From Flavobacteriales bacterium (GTDB taxonomy: Bacteria; Bacteroidota; Bacteroidia; Flavobacteriales; Schleiferiaceae), in assembly GCA_017795025.1 (NCBI GenBank), contig CP051243.1, positions 2,504,897 to 2,568,896 on the forward strand: a stretch of 64,000 nt of DNA. Reading direction: 5' to 3'. Position 1 is the stretch's first letter; each line of letters opens with the position of its first letter. Positions 56,802 through 64,000 of this stretch are shown piece after piece. The notes below the pieces were generated by a model that was not told where the DNA came from, searched no databases, and saw only the letters and a list, made by a program, of their open reading frames with translations. The translations under genes were made by a program, and so were the position numbers.

Positions 56802-57572
56802 TTATTTCTTTTTGAAGGCGTTGATGGCATTGCGGGTAAAATCGGATAAAACCAGTTTTCCGCTTACGGCGGCCCGCTCCGCTAAAAGCGCGTCCCAGTG
56901 CTCGCTGCCTTGCCAAAACGCTTCTTTCAACTGCTTCATGGCCTCGGGGTTAAAGCCCTTTAGGCGTTCAATTAATGCGGCAATTTCTTGGTCCATTTCT
57001 TCCGCACTTTCGTGCAGATGGTAGTAAAGCCCTTTTTGGTGCGCCCAATCAGCACTGCGCCATTCGGTAGCATTTATAGCCAATTCACTCATTCCGCTAA
57101 GGCCAATTTTTCGTTCCACCGCTGGCCCTACAACAAAGGGCCCAATACCCACTGCTAATTCACTTAGCTTAACAGATGCATGGCGGGTGGCAAAACAGTA
57201 ATCTACTGATGAAGCCAAACCTACCGCCCCACCCACGGCCTTACCGTGCACACGTCCAATGATAAACTTAGGACATTTACGCATGGCGTTTATCACATTA
57301 GCAAAGCCGCTAAAGAACTTCTTGCCTTGTTCTAAATCTTGAATGGAGATGAGTTCGTCAAAAGAGGCTCCCGCACAAAACGCACGCTCTCCAGCTGAGC
57401 GTAGTAGAATGACTTTAACTTCATCGTTTTCTCCAGCACGGGTAATTGCTTCTGCCAATTGAGACAGCAGCCTACTCGGTAATGAGTTACTTAAAGGATG
57501 ATAAAATTCTATGCTCGCTAAACCATCAAGCACTTCACTTTTAATATATCCTTGCATTAGAGCTTCTGACAT
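56802..57572 (-). CDS. Enoyl-CoA hydratase/isomerase family protein
   Basis: 256 aa from the ATG at 57572 (MSEALMQGYI); a later ATG at 57557 is also possible. The crotonase fold is recognisable: RSAGERAFCAGASFDEL (oxyanion site), RVHGKAVGGAVGLASSVDYCFAT, and LSELAVGIGPFVVGP. It would act on an acyl-CoA in the cytoplasm; hydratase versus isomerase cannot be told apart because the usual Glu positions are not clear. paaZ lies ~1 kb away on the same strand, which is compatible with ring-cleavage metabolism. Confidence 0.88.
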   Translation of the reverse strand: MSEALMQGYIKSEVLDGLASIEFYHPLSNSLPSRLLSQLAEAITRAGENDEVKVILLRSAGERAFCAGASFDELISIQDLEQGKKFFSGFANVINAMRKCPKFIIGRVHGKAVGGAVGLASSVDYCFATRHASVKLSELAVGIGPFVVGPAVERKIGLSGMSELAINATEWRSADWAHQKGLYYHLHESAEEMDQEIAALIERLKGFNPEAMKQLKEAFWQGSEHWDALLAERAAVSGKLVLSDFTRNAINAFKKK

Positions 57573-57735
57573 TTTTCTCGATTTTCCGGCAAAGGTAAGG
57601 GGATTTGATGGCTTAGTTATAAAATGCAATCAGTCGGCAATGCTTAAAAAGTATCAGCCCTTGGGTTAAATCAATTTCAAGTTAATAGATTCAACTATAT
57701 TCAAACCAAAGTTTGAAAACAGATATGCAGTAAAG

Positions 57736-58188
57736 ATGAAAAGTGAAATCTTATTTGGCCTGATAACTTCTATTGCTGGTTTCTTAATTGGCTTTTTTGG
57801 TAACTATTTCATAGCTAAGTATAATGCTCGAAATGAACTTAAAAAATCCATGTCTGAGCATAGGGCGAAGTTTTATTTAGAGCTTTGGAAACTTTGTAAT
57901 CGCCAGATTGATGAACGAAATCAGCAATTGGAAAGGAGGAAAGAGATTCAAGCGTGGTATGAGAAAGGGGGTGGTTTATTGCTGCCTTTCAAAGCAACCG
58001 ACCGATTGATCGGCGCTTCAAATATCCTTGAAATATCTCAGAATCGGGCTTTAAATGAAAATGAGCTCGCGCATCTAAAAGAGAATCTCTCATGGCTTAG
58101 AACAGAGATGAAATTTGCTGTTGGCTCTTACTCTCGAAAAGAAGCGCACAGAACTTTACCCAATCTGAACGCTGTTTCCCAAGAATAA
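57736..58188 (+). CDS. Hypothetical single-pass membrane protein
   Basis: 150 aa with one N-terminal transmembrane helix (LFGLITSIAGFLIGFFGNYFIA) and a soluble helical remainder rich in Lys, Arg and Glu (YLELWKLCNRQIDERNQQLERRKEIQAWYEKG). No family was recognised. It is the only plus-strand gene in the 53.6-60.7 kb minus-strand block, and its flanks are AT-richer than the neighbours, which may mean recent insertion. Confidence 0.6.
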   Translation: MKSEILFGLITSIAGFLIGFFGNYFIAKYNARNELKKSMSEHRAKFYLELWKLCNRQIDERNQQLERRKEIQAWYEKGGGLLLPFKATDRLIGASNILEISQNRALNENELAHLKENLSWLRTEMKFAVGSYSRKEAHRTLPNLNAVSQE

Positions 58189-58292
58189 AAATGAGCTCCT
58201 TCAATCGATAAAAATATAAGTCAGCGCAACTCCTAAAATAAGCCTGTTTGGTAACTGTTCTTTACACCTTTTATTTGGTGCTATAAGAGCAC

Positions 58293-58637
58293 TTAGCTCA
58301 TCTCTAACCAAGTCCCATGCTCATTACTACTTTCTACTTTGCAAATCATGCTATGATAATAGGCATACCAGGTTTTTGCTCCCGTCTTGGCTGACCCGTG
58401 CTCTAAATTTGCCCGCCATTTGGAAATCGACTCCTGATCGCGCCAGTAGGAAATAAATATTCCCTCTTTTTCATCACCCTTGGATGAATACCCCAAGTAT
58501 CCATCTTGCTCCTGGACTAATTGCATCATCCGTTCATCCATTTCGGGGTAGCCTTCCAATTCGGAAGACTTCTTTGAAATAAAGATTACCGCGTAATAGG
58601 GGGCTTGAGGAGCATTTGCCTTCCAATGGCTTATCAT
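58293..58637 (-). CDS. Antibiotic biosynthesis monooxygenase (ABM) family protein
   Basis: 114 aa. The pattern YYAVIFISKKSSELEGYPEMDERMMQLVQEQDGYLGYSS ... GIFISYWRDQESISKWRAN fits the ABM fold (dimeric alpha/beta barrel; the YLGYSS and YWRDxESIxxWR blocks are typical). Many members have no known substrate. It overlaps the end of paaZ by 4 bp, so it is translated with it and may act on a product or a toxic by-product of the same pathway. Confidence 0.8.
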   Translation of the reverse strand: MISHWKANAPQAPYYAVIFISKKSSELEGYPEMDERMMQLVQEQDGYLGYSSKGDEKEGIFISYWRDQESISKWRANLEHGSAKTGAKTWYAYYHSMICKVESSNEHGTWLEMS

Positions 58638-60682
58638 GCTGATTGATCCAATTTTTTAACCATGGTGAGGATGGTCGCCAAAGCCACTGTTTCCCCTTCC
58701 TCATCATAAACATCAACATTAAACTTTACGATGCCCTTGGCAATGTCGTCTTCGCTACGCTTCTCCTGATCGATTTTCTCCTTAACGGTAAACTTAACAC
58801 CGATAGTCATACCGGGATAAACCGGTTTGGTAAAGCGACATTCATCAATACCATAATTAAGCAGTACGGGGCCTTTGCGTGGGTCCACAAACATACCGGC
58901 TGCTTTGGATAAGACATAATAGCCGTGTGCCACTTTACCTTCAAAAATGGTTCCTTCTAAAGAGGTGGCATCCACATGAGCGTAAAAATTATCCCCGCTT
59001 ACTTGAGCAAAGCTGGCAATATCGGCGTCTGTTACCGTATGTCGGTGGGTATACACGGTTTCGCCCACTTTAAGCTCCTCAAAATGCTGACGGAATAAAT
59101 GCTTCTCTGTTTCGGGACGGCTAGCTCCAGGTTGATAGACTTGGGTAATTTCTGTGATCGTATCGGGGTGCCCTTGAATTGCGGTGCGCTGCAGGTAATG
59201 CAAGATTCCTCGCTTTCCTCCCATTTCCTCGCCTCCACCGGCCCGACCAGGCCCTCCGTGGGTTAATAGCGGCATAGGTGATCCATGGCCAGTACTTTCC
59301 TTAGCACTTTTTGCATTGAGCACCATAATCCGGCCATGCATATGAGCTGCTTCTACCACAAACTCCCGTCCGATTTTATCGTCTGCGGTAATTATAGAAC
59401 TCACAAGTGATCCTTTACCCATATTTGCCAAGTCGGCAGCTTCGGCAAGACCTTTATATGGAATCAAGGTGGACACAGGGCCAAAACATTCTATCTCGTG
59501 TACATCCGTATTCTTAAATGGATTGTTGTTTCGGAAAAGCATGGGGCTCACAAAGGCACCGGTTGCTCTTTGAGCGCCAATTACTTCAAAGTCATCATTT
59601 GAATACACCAATTCTTGGCTCGCCTTTAGTCGATCCACATTCTCCATTAAGCGCTCTACCTGAATATTCGCGGCTAAGGAGCCCATGCGTGTTTTCTCAT
59701 CTCGAGGGTCACCTATTGCGGTTTTTTGCAAACGAGCAATGAGCGCCTCTTGAACGGCGTCAATTTTATTCTCGGGCACTAGAATTCTGCGAACTGCGGT
59801 ACACTTCTGTCCGGCTTTAGTAGTAATTTCACGTTGCACCTCTTTAACGAAGATGTCGAACTCGGGCATTCCAGGTTCAACATCCGGACCTAATACGGAT
59901 GCATTTAAGGAGTCTGCTTCTAGATTAAAGTTTACCGATCTTTCGATGATATGGGGTAATGCCTGTAATTTTTTACCCGTCGCCGCACTTCCTGTAAAGG
60001 TTACGGTATCCCCGGTTTCTACGTGATCAATAATTCCTCTGCCTAGACCGCTAATAAGTTGCAGAGCTCCTTCGGGAAGAATCTTAGAGGCGATTATTTC
60101 GCGCACCACATGTTCCGTTAAAAAGGAGGTGTATTCCGAAGGTTTAACTACGGCCGGAACGCCGGCCATCAGGTTTACAGCAATTTTTTCAAGCATCCCC
60201 CAAACAGGGAAGTTAAAAGCGTTAATATGCACCGCTACTCCCCGCTTGGGTACCATAATATGGTGGCCAATAAAGGTGCCTTCCTTGGATAATGGCGCAT
60301 GCTGACCATCTACATAGTAGGGTAAATCCGGAAACTGTCGACGGAGAGAAGCGTTGGCAAATAAGTTTCCAAATCCGCCTTCGATATCTACCCAGGAGTC
60401 AATTTTCGTTGCTCCGGTTTTAAAGCTTGTTTCGTAAAACTGGTTTTTAATTTTAACCAAGTGCAAGGCCAGTGCCTTTAGCATTCTACCGCGTTCTTGA
60501 AAGGTCATTTTCCTTAAGGCGGGACCTCCGACACGACGTCCGTATTCTAAAATGGCTTTATAATCGAGTCCGGCACTAGAAACAATGCCTATTTCGGTTC
60601 CATGGATGGCATCGCGTGCAATGAGTTCCTCGCCTTCGCCAGAAACCCACTCGCCCATTACATAATTTTGGATTTGCTGCAT
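58634..60682 (-). CDS. paaZ: Oxepin-CoA hydrolase/3-oxo-5,6-dehydrosuberyl-CoA semialdehyde dehydrogenase (PaaZ)
   Basis: 682 aa from the ATG at 60682 (MQQIQNYVMGEWV), matching the family length. The N-terminal aldehyde dehydrogenase domain has the catalytic Cys in TTKAGQKCTAVRRILVP and FNLEADSLNASVLG; the C-terminal MaoC-like hydratase domain (from ~residue 540) has FAQVSGDNFYAHVD and VAHGYYVLSKAAGM. It opens the oxepin ring of the phenylacetyl-CoA route and oxidises the resulting aldehyde. The core paaABCDE genes are not in this window, so the pathway assignment rests on this gene plus the crotonase at 56802. Confidence 0.93.
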   Translation of the reverse strand: MQQIQNYVMGEWVSGEGEELIARDAIHGTEIGIVSSAGLDYKAILEYGRRVGGPALRKMTFQERGRMLKALALHLVKIKNQFYETSFKTGATKIDSWVDIEGGFGNLFANASLRRQFPDLPYYVDGQHAPLSKEGTFIGHHIMVPKRGVAVHINAFNFPVWGMLEKIAVNLMAGVPAVVKPSEYTSFLTEHVVREIIASKILPEGALQLISGLGRGIIDHVETGDTVTFTGSAATGKKLQALPHIIERSVNFNLEADSLNASVLGPDVEPGMPEFDIFVKEVQREITTKAGQKCTAVRRILVPENKIDAVQEALIARLQKTAIGDPRDEKTRMGSLAANIQVERLMENVDRLKASQELVYSNDDFEVIGAQRATGAFVSPMLFRNNNPFKNTDVHEIECFGPVSTLIPYKGLAEAADLANMGKGSLVSSIITADDKIGREFVVEAAHMHGRIMVLNAKSAKESTGHGSPMPLLTHGGPGRAGGGEEMGGKRGILHYLQRTAIQGHPDTITEITQVYQPGASRPETEKHLFRQHFEELKVGETVYTHRHTVTDADIASFAQVSGDNFYAHVDATSLEGTIFEGKVAHGYYVLSKAAGMFVDPRKGPVLLNYGIDECRFTKPVYPGMTIGVKFTVKEKIDQEKRSEDDIAKGIVKFNVDVYDEEGETVALATILTMVKKLDQSA

Positions 60683-60842
60683 GTGTGCTTTTTTGAGTGG
60701 GCTAAAGGTACGGTTAGCCAAAGGGTAATACAAGCTTGGGATCTGGGAAGCATTTAGGGGTGGTTAAAAACGTTTTATTTAGCGTTTATAAGCGCTTATT
60801 TCTCGCTGTTTCTACGTGGATTTCCATTAGTTGCGGTGAAAA

Positions 60843-61214
60843 ATGAAGGATGCATTAACAAAGGAAATTATCGCCGGATTTTACAATGTTTATCGTGAAT
60901 TGGGTTACGGCTTTTTAGAGAAGGTTTACCAAAATGCGCTGGAAATCGAGTTTCGGGAATTAGGTCTGAGGTATGAACGCGAACGAAAATTAGTTGCAAA
61001 ATACTCTGGGCAAACGGTGGGAAATTACAGAGCTGATTTTATCGTGGAAGACAAGGTTATTGTTGAGGTGAAGGCCGGTGCGGAGTTACATGTGGGTGCT
61101 AGGTTTCAAACTTTGAATTACTTGCGGCTAGCTGGTCTGAAGGTGGGCTTGGTGCTGTACTTTGGGCCTGGCCCGGTTGTTAGAAGGGTGGTGTCTGATA
61201 ATTGGGAGGATTGA
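60843..61214 (+). CDS. GxxExxY family protein
   Basis: 123 aa. The family motif is seen as GYGFLEKVYQNALEIEF (G-x-x-E-x-x-Y at residues ~23-29), followed by ADFIVEDKVIVEVKAG and the end LRLAGLKVGLVLYFGP. The D-x-x-V-x-x-x-x-x-V-E-V-K pattern suggests a PD-(D/E)XK-like nuclease fold; the function is not established. The stop codon is followed immediately (61215) by a long array of hairpin-forming repeats, so gene and array may form one unit. Confidence 0.85.
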   Translation: MKDALTKEIIAGFYNVYRELGYGFLEKVYQNALEIEFRELGLRYERERKLVAKYSGQTVGNYRADFIVEDKVIVEVKAGAELHVGARFQTLNYLRLAGLKVGLVLYFGPGPVVRRVVSDNWED

Positions 61215-62371
61215 GGAACGCGGATGAGAAGATGACGTAGTTGGAAAAACCTTAAGAACTTCATTTCGTCCTAAAATCTATGTTCAAGTAATTAAAACCG
61301 TGAAGGTGGAACGCGGATGAGGGGATGACGCGGAGGGCTTAATCTTAATAGCTACATCTCATCCATTTATCTGTGTTCAAAAATCAAACCCCATTGGAGG
61401 AACGCAGATGAGAGGATGACGCAGTTGGAAAAACCTTAACAAGCTCATTTCGTCCTTTAATCTGTGTTCATAAGTAATTATGTGAGGAACGCGGATGAGA
61501 GGATGACACGGAGGGTGTATCCTTAATAGTCACATTTCATCCTTTGATCTGTGTTCAAATAATTATTACCGTGAAGGTGGAACGCGAATGAGAATATGAC
61601 GCCGTTGGAAAACCTTAACAACTTCATTTCGTCCTTTAATCTGTGTTCAATTTATTATTACCGTGGAGGAAGAACGCGGATGATCGGAGAACGCGGTTTG
61701 GAATAGCATTATCCGTTACATTTCATCTGTGTTCAAAAATCAAACCCCATTGGAGGAACGCAGATGAGAGGATGACGCAGTTGGAAAAACCTTAACAAGC
61801 TCATTTCGTCCTTTAATCTGTGTTCATAAGTAATTATGTGAGGAACGCGAATGAGAGGATGACACGGAGGGTGTATCCTTAATAGTCACATTTCATCCTT
61901 TGATCTGTGTTCAAATAATTATTACCGTGGAGAAGGAACGCAGATAATTGGATGACGCGGTTTGGAATATTATTCGCTGTTGCGTTTCATTATTTAATCT
62001 GTGTTTAAGTTGCTATTACCATGGTAAGAGGAACGCGGATGACTGGAAAACGCGGTTTGGAGTATCATTATCAGTTACATTTCATCTGTATTCAAAAATT
62101 AAAACCCTATTGGAGGAACGCTGATGAGAAGATGAGGCGGAGGGTGTATCCTTAATAGCCGCCTTACATCCTTTGATCTGTGTTCACGTAATTAAAAACG
62201 TGAAGGTGGAACGCGGGTGAGAAGATGACACGGTTGGAAAACCTTAACACATTTCGTCCTTTAATCTGTGTTCCTAAGTAATTATGTGAGGAACGCGGAT
62301 GATAGGATTACGCGGGAGGTGTATCCTTAATAGTCACTTTTAATCCTTTCGTCTGTGTTGAAATAAAAACC
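61215..62371 (+). repeat. Array of 13 imperfect hairpin-forming repeats
   Basis: Thirteen units begin with GGAACGC (or AGAACGC) at 61215, 61308, 61399, 61486, 61579, 61671, 61755, 61842, 61935, 62030, 62115, 62208 and 62290, giving periods of 82-95 bp. Each starts near GAACGCGGATGA and ends near ATCTGTGTTC. These ends pair in RNA over 10 bp with two G:U pairs; inside, GGATGA pairs with TCATCC or TCGTCC. Three subtypes by inner sequence (CAGTTGG...ACCTTAAC, CGGAGGG...ATCCTTAATAG, CGGTTTGGA...) alternate irregularly. No open reading frame of note lies within. The block 61369-61573 recurs at 61725-61929 with one difference. The remaining 62372-62517 holds nothing clear except the promoter at 62494. 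Confidence 0.9.
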
Positions 62372-62493
62372 TTAGGGGAGGACGGGATTGGTTTACTATA
62401 ATAACCTCACTACATGTAATCATCTGTCTCTCCTGACTAAGATGGGCTTGGAAGCGACACGAATAGGAACGGACTTCTAATTCGCATTATCCC

Positions 62494-62501
62494 TACTTTT
62501 G
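62494..62501 (+). promoter_or_regulatory. Candidate promoter of the arylsulfotransferase-like gene (-7 element)
   Basis: TACTTTTG, exact TAnnTTTG match, 16 bp before the start codon at 62518. Confidence 0.5.
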
Positions 62502-62517
62502 CCAAATATTCTAAACA

Positions 62518-63804
62518 ATGGAAAAGTTTCTTCTGCGTCTATCCATAATCGTACTTGTGCTTTTTAGTCTCTCCGTGTTTGGTTGGCTCGTTAAGCATCA
62601 CAGCCAAGGAGATCCTGTTTTAGGCGAGAAAATTGGTAAAGGTCTAATCTCTTATGTAAGCTTCCTCGATCTTTTTGAGCAGTCCGTAGAGGAAGTGCAA
62701 AAGCTGCCCGAAACTTTTATTCCTACTCCAGAGGGGTTCGAGAGCCTGAATAAGCTTGAGCAAGATGTCTTAGCCTTAATCAGTTACAGCAATAAAGACA
62801 AAGGTCGGAGTGTTGAAATTCGCAATTTGAAGAACGATGAAACCCTGCATCAGTGGGATATTCCTAACCCCTATCAAGCGCATGACCGTATAATGGATCC
62901 GCTGCTTTTACCGGGAAAACGCCTGGTTTATTCTTATAATGGAGTTACAGGGCTCACCTGCCTTGACGCGGAAGGAAAAGAACTATGGAAGCAGGACACC
63001 ATCGCACATCATCATTCTTTAAACCTGGATAGTGCCGGCAATATTTGGGCTTGCAGCTACACTAAGGAAAATGGCGGCTTTATAATTTATAAGGGCTTTT
63101 ATGATCTTGATGGTCGCGAACTGGTTTACATCGACAATACTATCACCCAAATCGATTCGGAAACTGGCCATATTAAATTTCATAAGTCGATAACGGAGAT
63201 TTTAAAGGAGAACGAACTCGAAAACCTATTGGTAAAGTCGCCCAATATCGAAGACCCTATTCACCTAAATGATGTTCAACCCGCCCTTAAAACCACCGCC
63301 TACTACCGCGAGGGTGATGTTTTTCTGAGCTTCCGAAACACCTCGGCCATTATTCACTATCGCCCCTCTACAAATAAGGTGATCCGACTTATTGAAGGTT
63401 TATTTTATTCTCAGCACGACGTTGACTTCCTCAATGACAGCACCATTATCTTTTTCAATAATAACTCTCATACCCATTGGTCGGGTAGACCCGGAAACTG
63501 GCGTGTGGCTGATGAGCGGATTGACGCCGGTGATTTTTATTCCAATACCATGGCTTACGATTTAAAGAATGAGAAACTATTCGTTTATGAATCGGAGGCT
63601 TACAAGGCCAATGGTATCCATACCTTTACGGAAGGAATGCAAGAAGTGCTGCCCGATGGAAGCTTATGGATTGAAGAACAAAATAGCGGCAAGCTCTGGA
63701 TTTTTAAGGATGGCGAACTGCGCTACCGTAATGTATTAAAGTCGCACCACGATGGACATCATCACTTGCCAAACTGGACCCGTATTTTAACTTCGCAGCC
63801 ATGA
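62518..63804 (+). CDS. Arylsulfotransferase (ASST) family-like protein
   Basis: 428 aa with an N-terminal membrane segment (LLRLSIIVLVLFSLSVFGWLV) that should anchor the protein on the periplasmic side. The rest is a beta-propeller-like fold: LLPGKRLVYSYNGVTGLTCLDAEGKELWKQDTIAHHHSLNLDSAGNIWACSY has the pattern of ASST family proteins, with a candidate catalytic His in AHHHSLNLD, and SQHDVDFLNDSTIIFFNNN matches a later blade. Substrate is unknown. Its stop overlaps a 49-aa membrane protein gene by 4 bp. Confidence 0.75.
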   Translation: MEKFLLRLSIIVLVLFSLSVFGWLVKHHSQGDPVLGEKIGKGLISYVSFLDLFEQSVEEVQKLPETFIPTPEGFESLNKLEQDVLALISYSNKDKGRSVEIRNLKNDETLHQWDIPNPYQAHDRIMDPLLLPGKRLVYSYNGVTGLTCLDAEGKELWKQDTIAHHHSLNLDSAGNIWACSYTKENGGFIIYKGFYDLDGRELVYIDNTITQIDSETGHIKFHKSITEILKENELENLLVKSPNIEDPIHLNDVQPALKTTAYYREGDVFLSFRNTSAIIHYRPSTNKVIRLIEGLFYSQHDVDFLNDSTIIFFNNNSHTHWSGRPGNWRVADERIDAGDFYSNTMAYDLKNEKLFVYESEAYKANGIHTFTEGMQEVLPDGSLWIEEQNSGKLWIFKDGELRYRNVLKSHHDGHHHLPNWTRILTSQP

Positions 63805-63950
63805 TTTACACCGCCTTATACATAGGCCCAGGAATGGGTACCGGAGCTTTAATCCTTGTTTTCTTAATTGGTGCCCTCGTATTATTCTCCTTGGGATACA
63901 TTGTTTACCTGCGCCTCAAAAGAATGGGGAAAAGGAAAAATAAAAAATGA
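63801..63950 (+). CDS. Small single-pass membrane protein (49 aa)
   Basis: 49 aa with one transmembrane segment (GTGALILVFLIGALVLFSLGYIVYL) followed by a basic tail (KRMGKRKNKK). ATG overlaps the upstream stop by 4 bp and its own stop overlaps the next start by 4 bp, which argues that it is translated. Function unknown; it may be an assembly or accessory subunit of the flanking genes. Confidence 0.65.
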   Translation: MIYTALYIGPGMGTGALILVFLIGALVLFSLGYIVYLRLKRMGKRKNKK

Positions 63951-64000
63951 CCCTCGACCTTCTCGTTCTAGGAACTGCAGCATTACTAAGCTTCGGGCTT
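63947..64000 (+). CDS. Membrane protein, partial (5' end only)
   Basis: Only 18 codons are visible (MTLDLLVLGTAALLSFGL), strongly hydrophobic; the rest lies off the right edge. Start overlaps the previous stop by 4 bp, so it belongs to the ASST-like operon. No family can be given. Confidence 0.6.
   Translation, partial: MTLDLLVLGTAALLSFGL

Noticed and set aside
61215-62371. CRISPR array
   Set aside because: Repeats are not uniform, units are 82-95 bp with no unique spacers of constant length, and no cas gene is present.
1-64000. tRNA and rRNA genes
   Set aside because: No cloverleaf-like segments or conserved rRNA stretches were recognised by eye; a tRNAscan/Infernal run would be decisive.

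Overview
The window looks like a piece of a Bacteroidota chromosome, most likely order Flavobacteriales. Supporting signs are five large secreted proteins of the gliding-motility/type IX secretion (T9SS type B) style, many lipoproteins, -7 promoter elements of the form TAnnTTTG, weak Shine-Dalgarno sequences, a DUF3078 outer-membrane protein, a fused two-subunit E1 dehydrogenase and MutS2 without an Smr domain. Family or genus cannot be fixed from the sequence alone. No rRNA, tRNA, insertion sequence, phage gene or CRISPR array was seen. Most of the window is ordinary housekeeping DNA with a few accessory islands.

Layout. 1-4.0 kb: gatC (partial), a PlsC-type acyltransferase, trpS and lepA. 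4.2-11.5 kb: three tandem paralogous secreted proteins; the first two are almost identical over their last ~1.5 kb including the terminator. 11.6-16.2 kb: a minus-strand lipid operon DUF177-rpmF-plsX-fabH-accB-accC with a good promoter at its head and a terminator-like hairpin between rpmF and plsX. 16.3-18.7 kb: pepA-type aminopeptidase and pdxA. 18.8-22.1 kb: a further T9SS-type protein, then riboflavin synthase. 22.2-24.9 kb: two small envelope proteins and a short, unusual dxs. 25.0-31.5 kb: a TetR/TolC/MFP/RND efflux operon whose RND gene carries an in-frame amber codon.

31.6-35.3 kb: asnS, rpoN and a membrane protein. 35.3-36.3 kb: a lipoprotein esterase. 36.5-43.4 kb: a tightly overlapping five-gene chain (N-terminal AraC HTH protein, membrane-anchored STAND NTPase, TPR/beta-barrel protein, beta-propeller-like lipoprotein, small lipoprotein). 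It runs from DNA binding to the outer membrane and is the best candidate for an undescribed protein system here. 43.6-45.3 kb: lysS, followed by a structured intergenic region. 45.6-53.2 kb: a YjdI-CDGSH fusion, a sulfotransferase-like protein, mutS2 with an odd lysine-rich tail, a DUF819 membrane protein, an M28 peptidase and a YkuK-type protein. 53.4-60.7 kb: a possible 57-aa basic protein, fused E1 dehydrogenase, DUF3078 protein, enoyl-CoA hydratase, an orphan membrane protein, an ABM monooxygenase and PaaZ.

60.8-62.4 kb holds a GxxExxY gene whose stop codon is followed directly by 13 imperfect repeat units of 82-95 bp. Many units can fold into a long hairpin only if the transcribed G:U pairs are counted, so the array may be made as RNA. 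This is the most interesting nucleic-acid feature of the window. The right edge holds an arylsulfotransferase-like gene, a 49-aa membrane protein and the start of another membrane protein, all overlapping by 4 bp.
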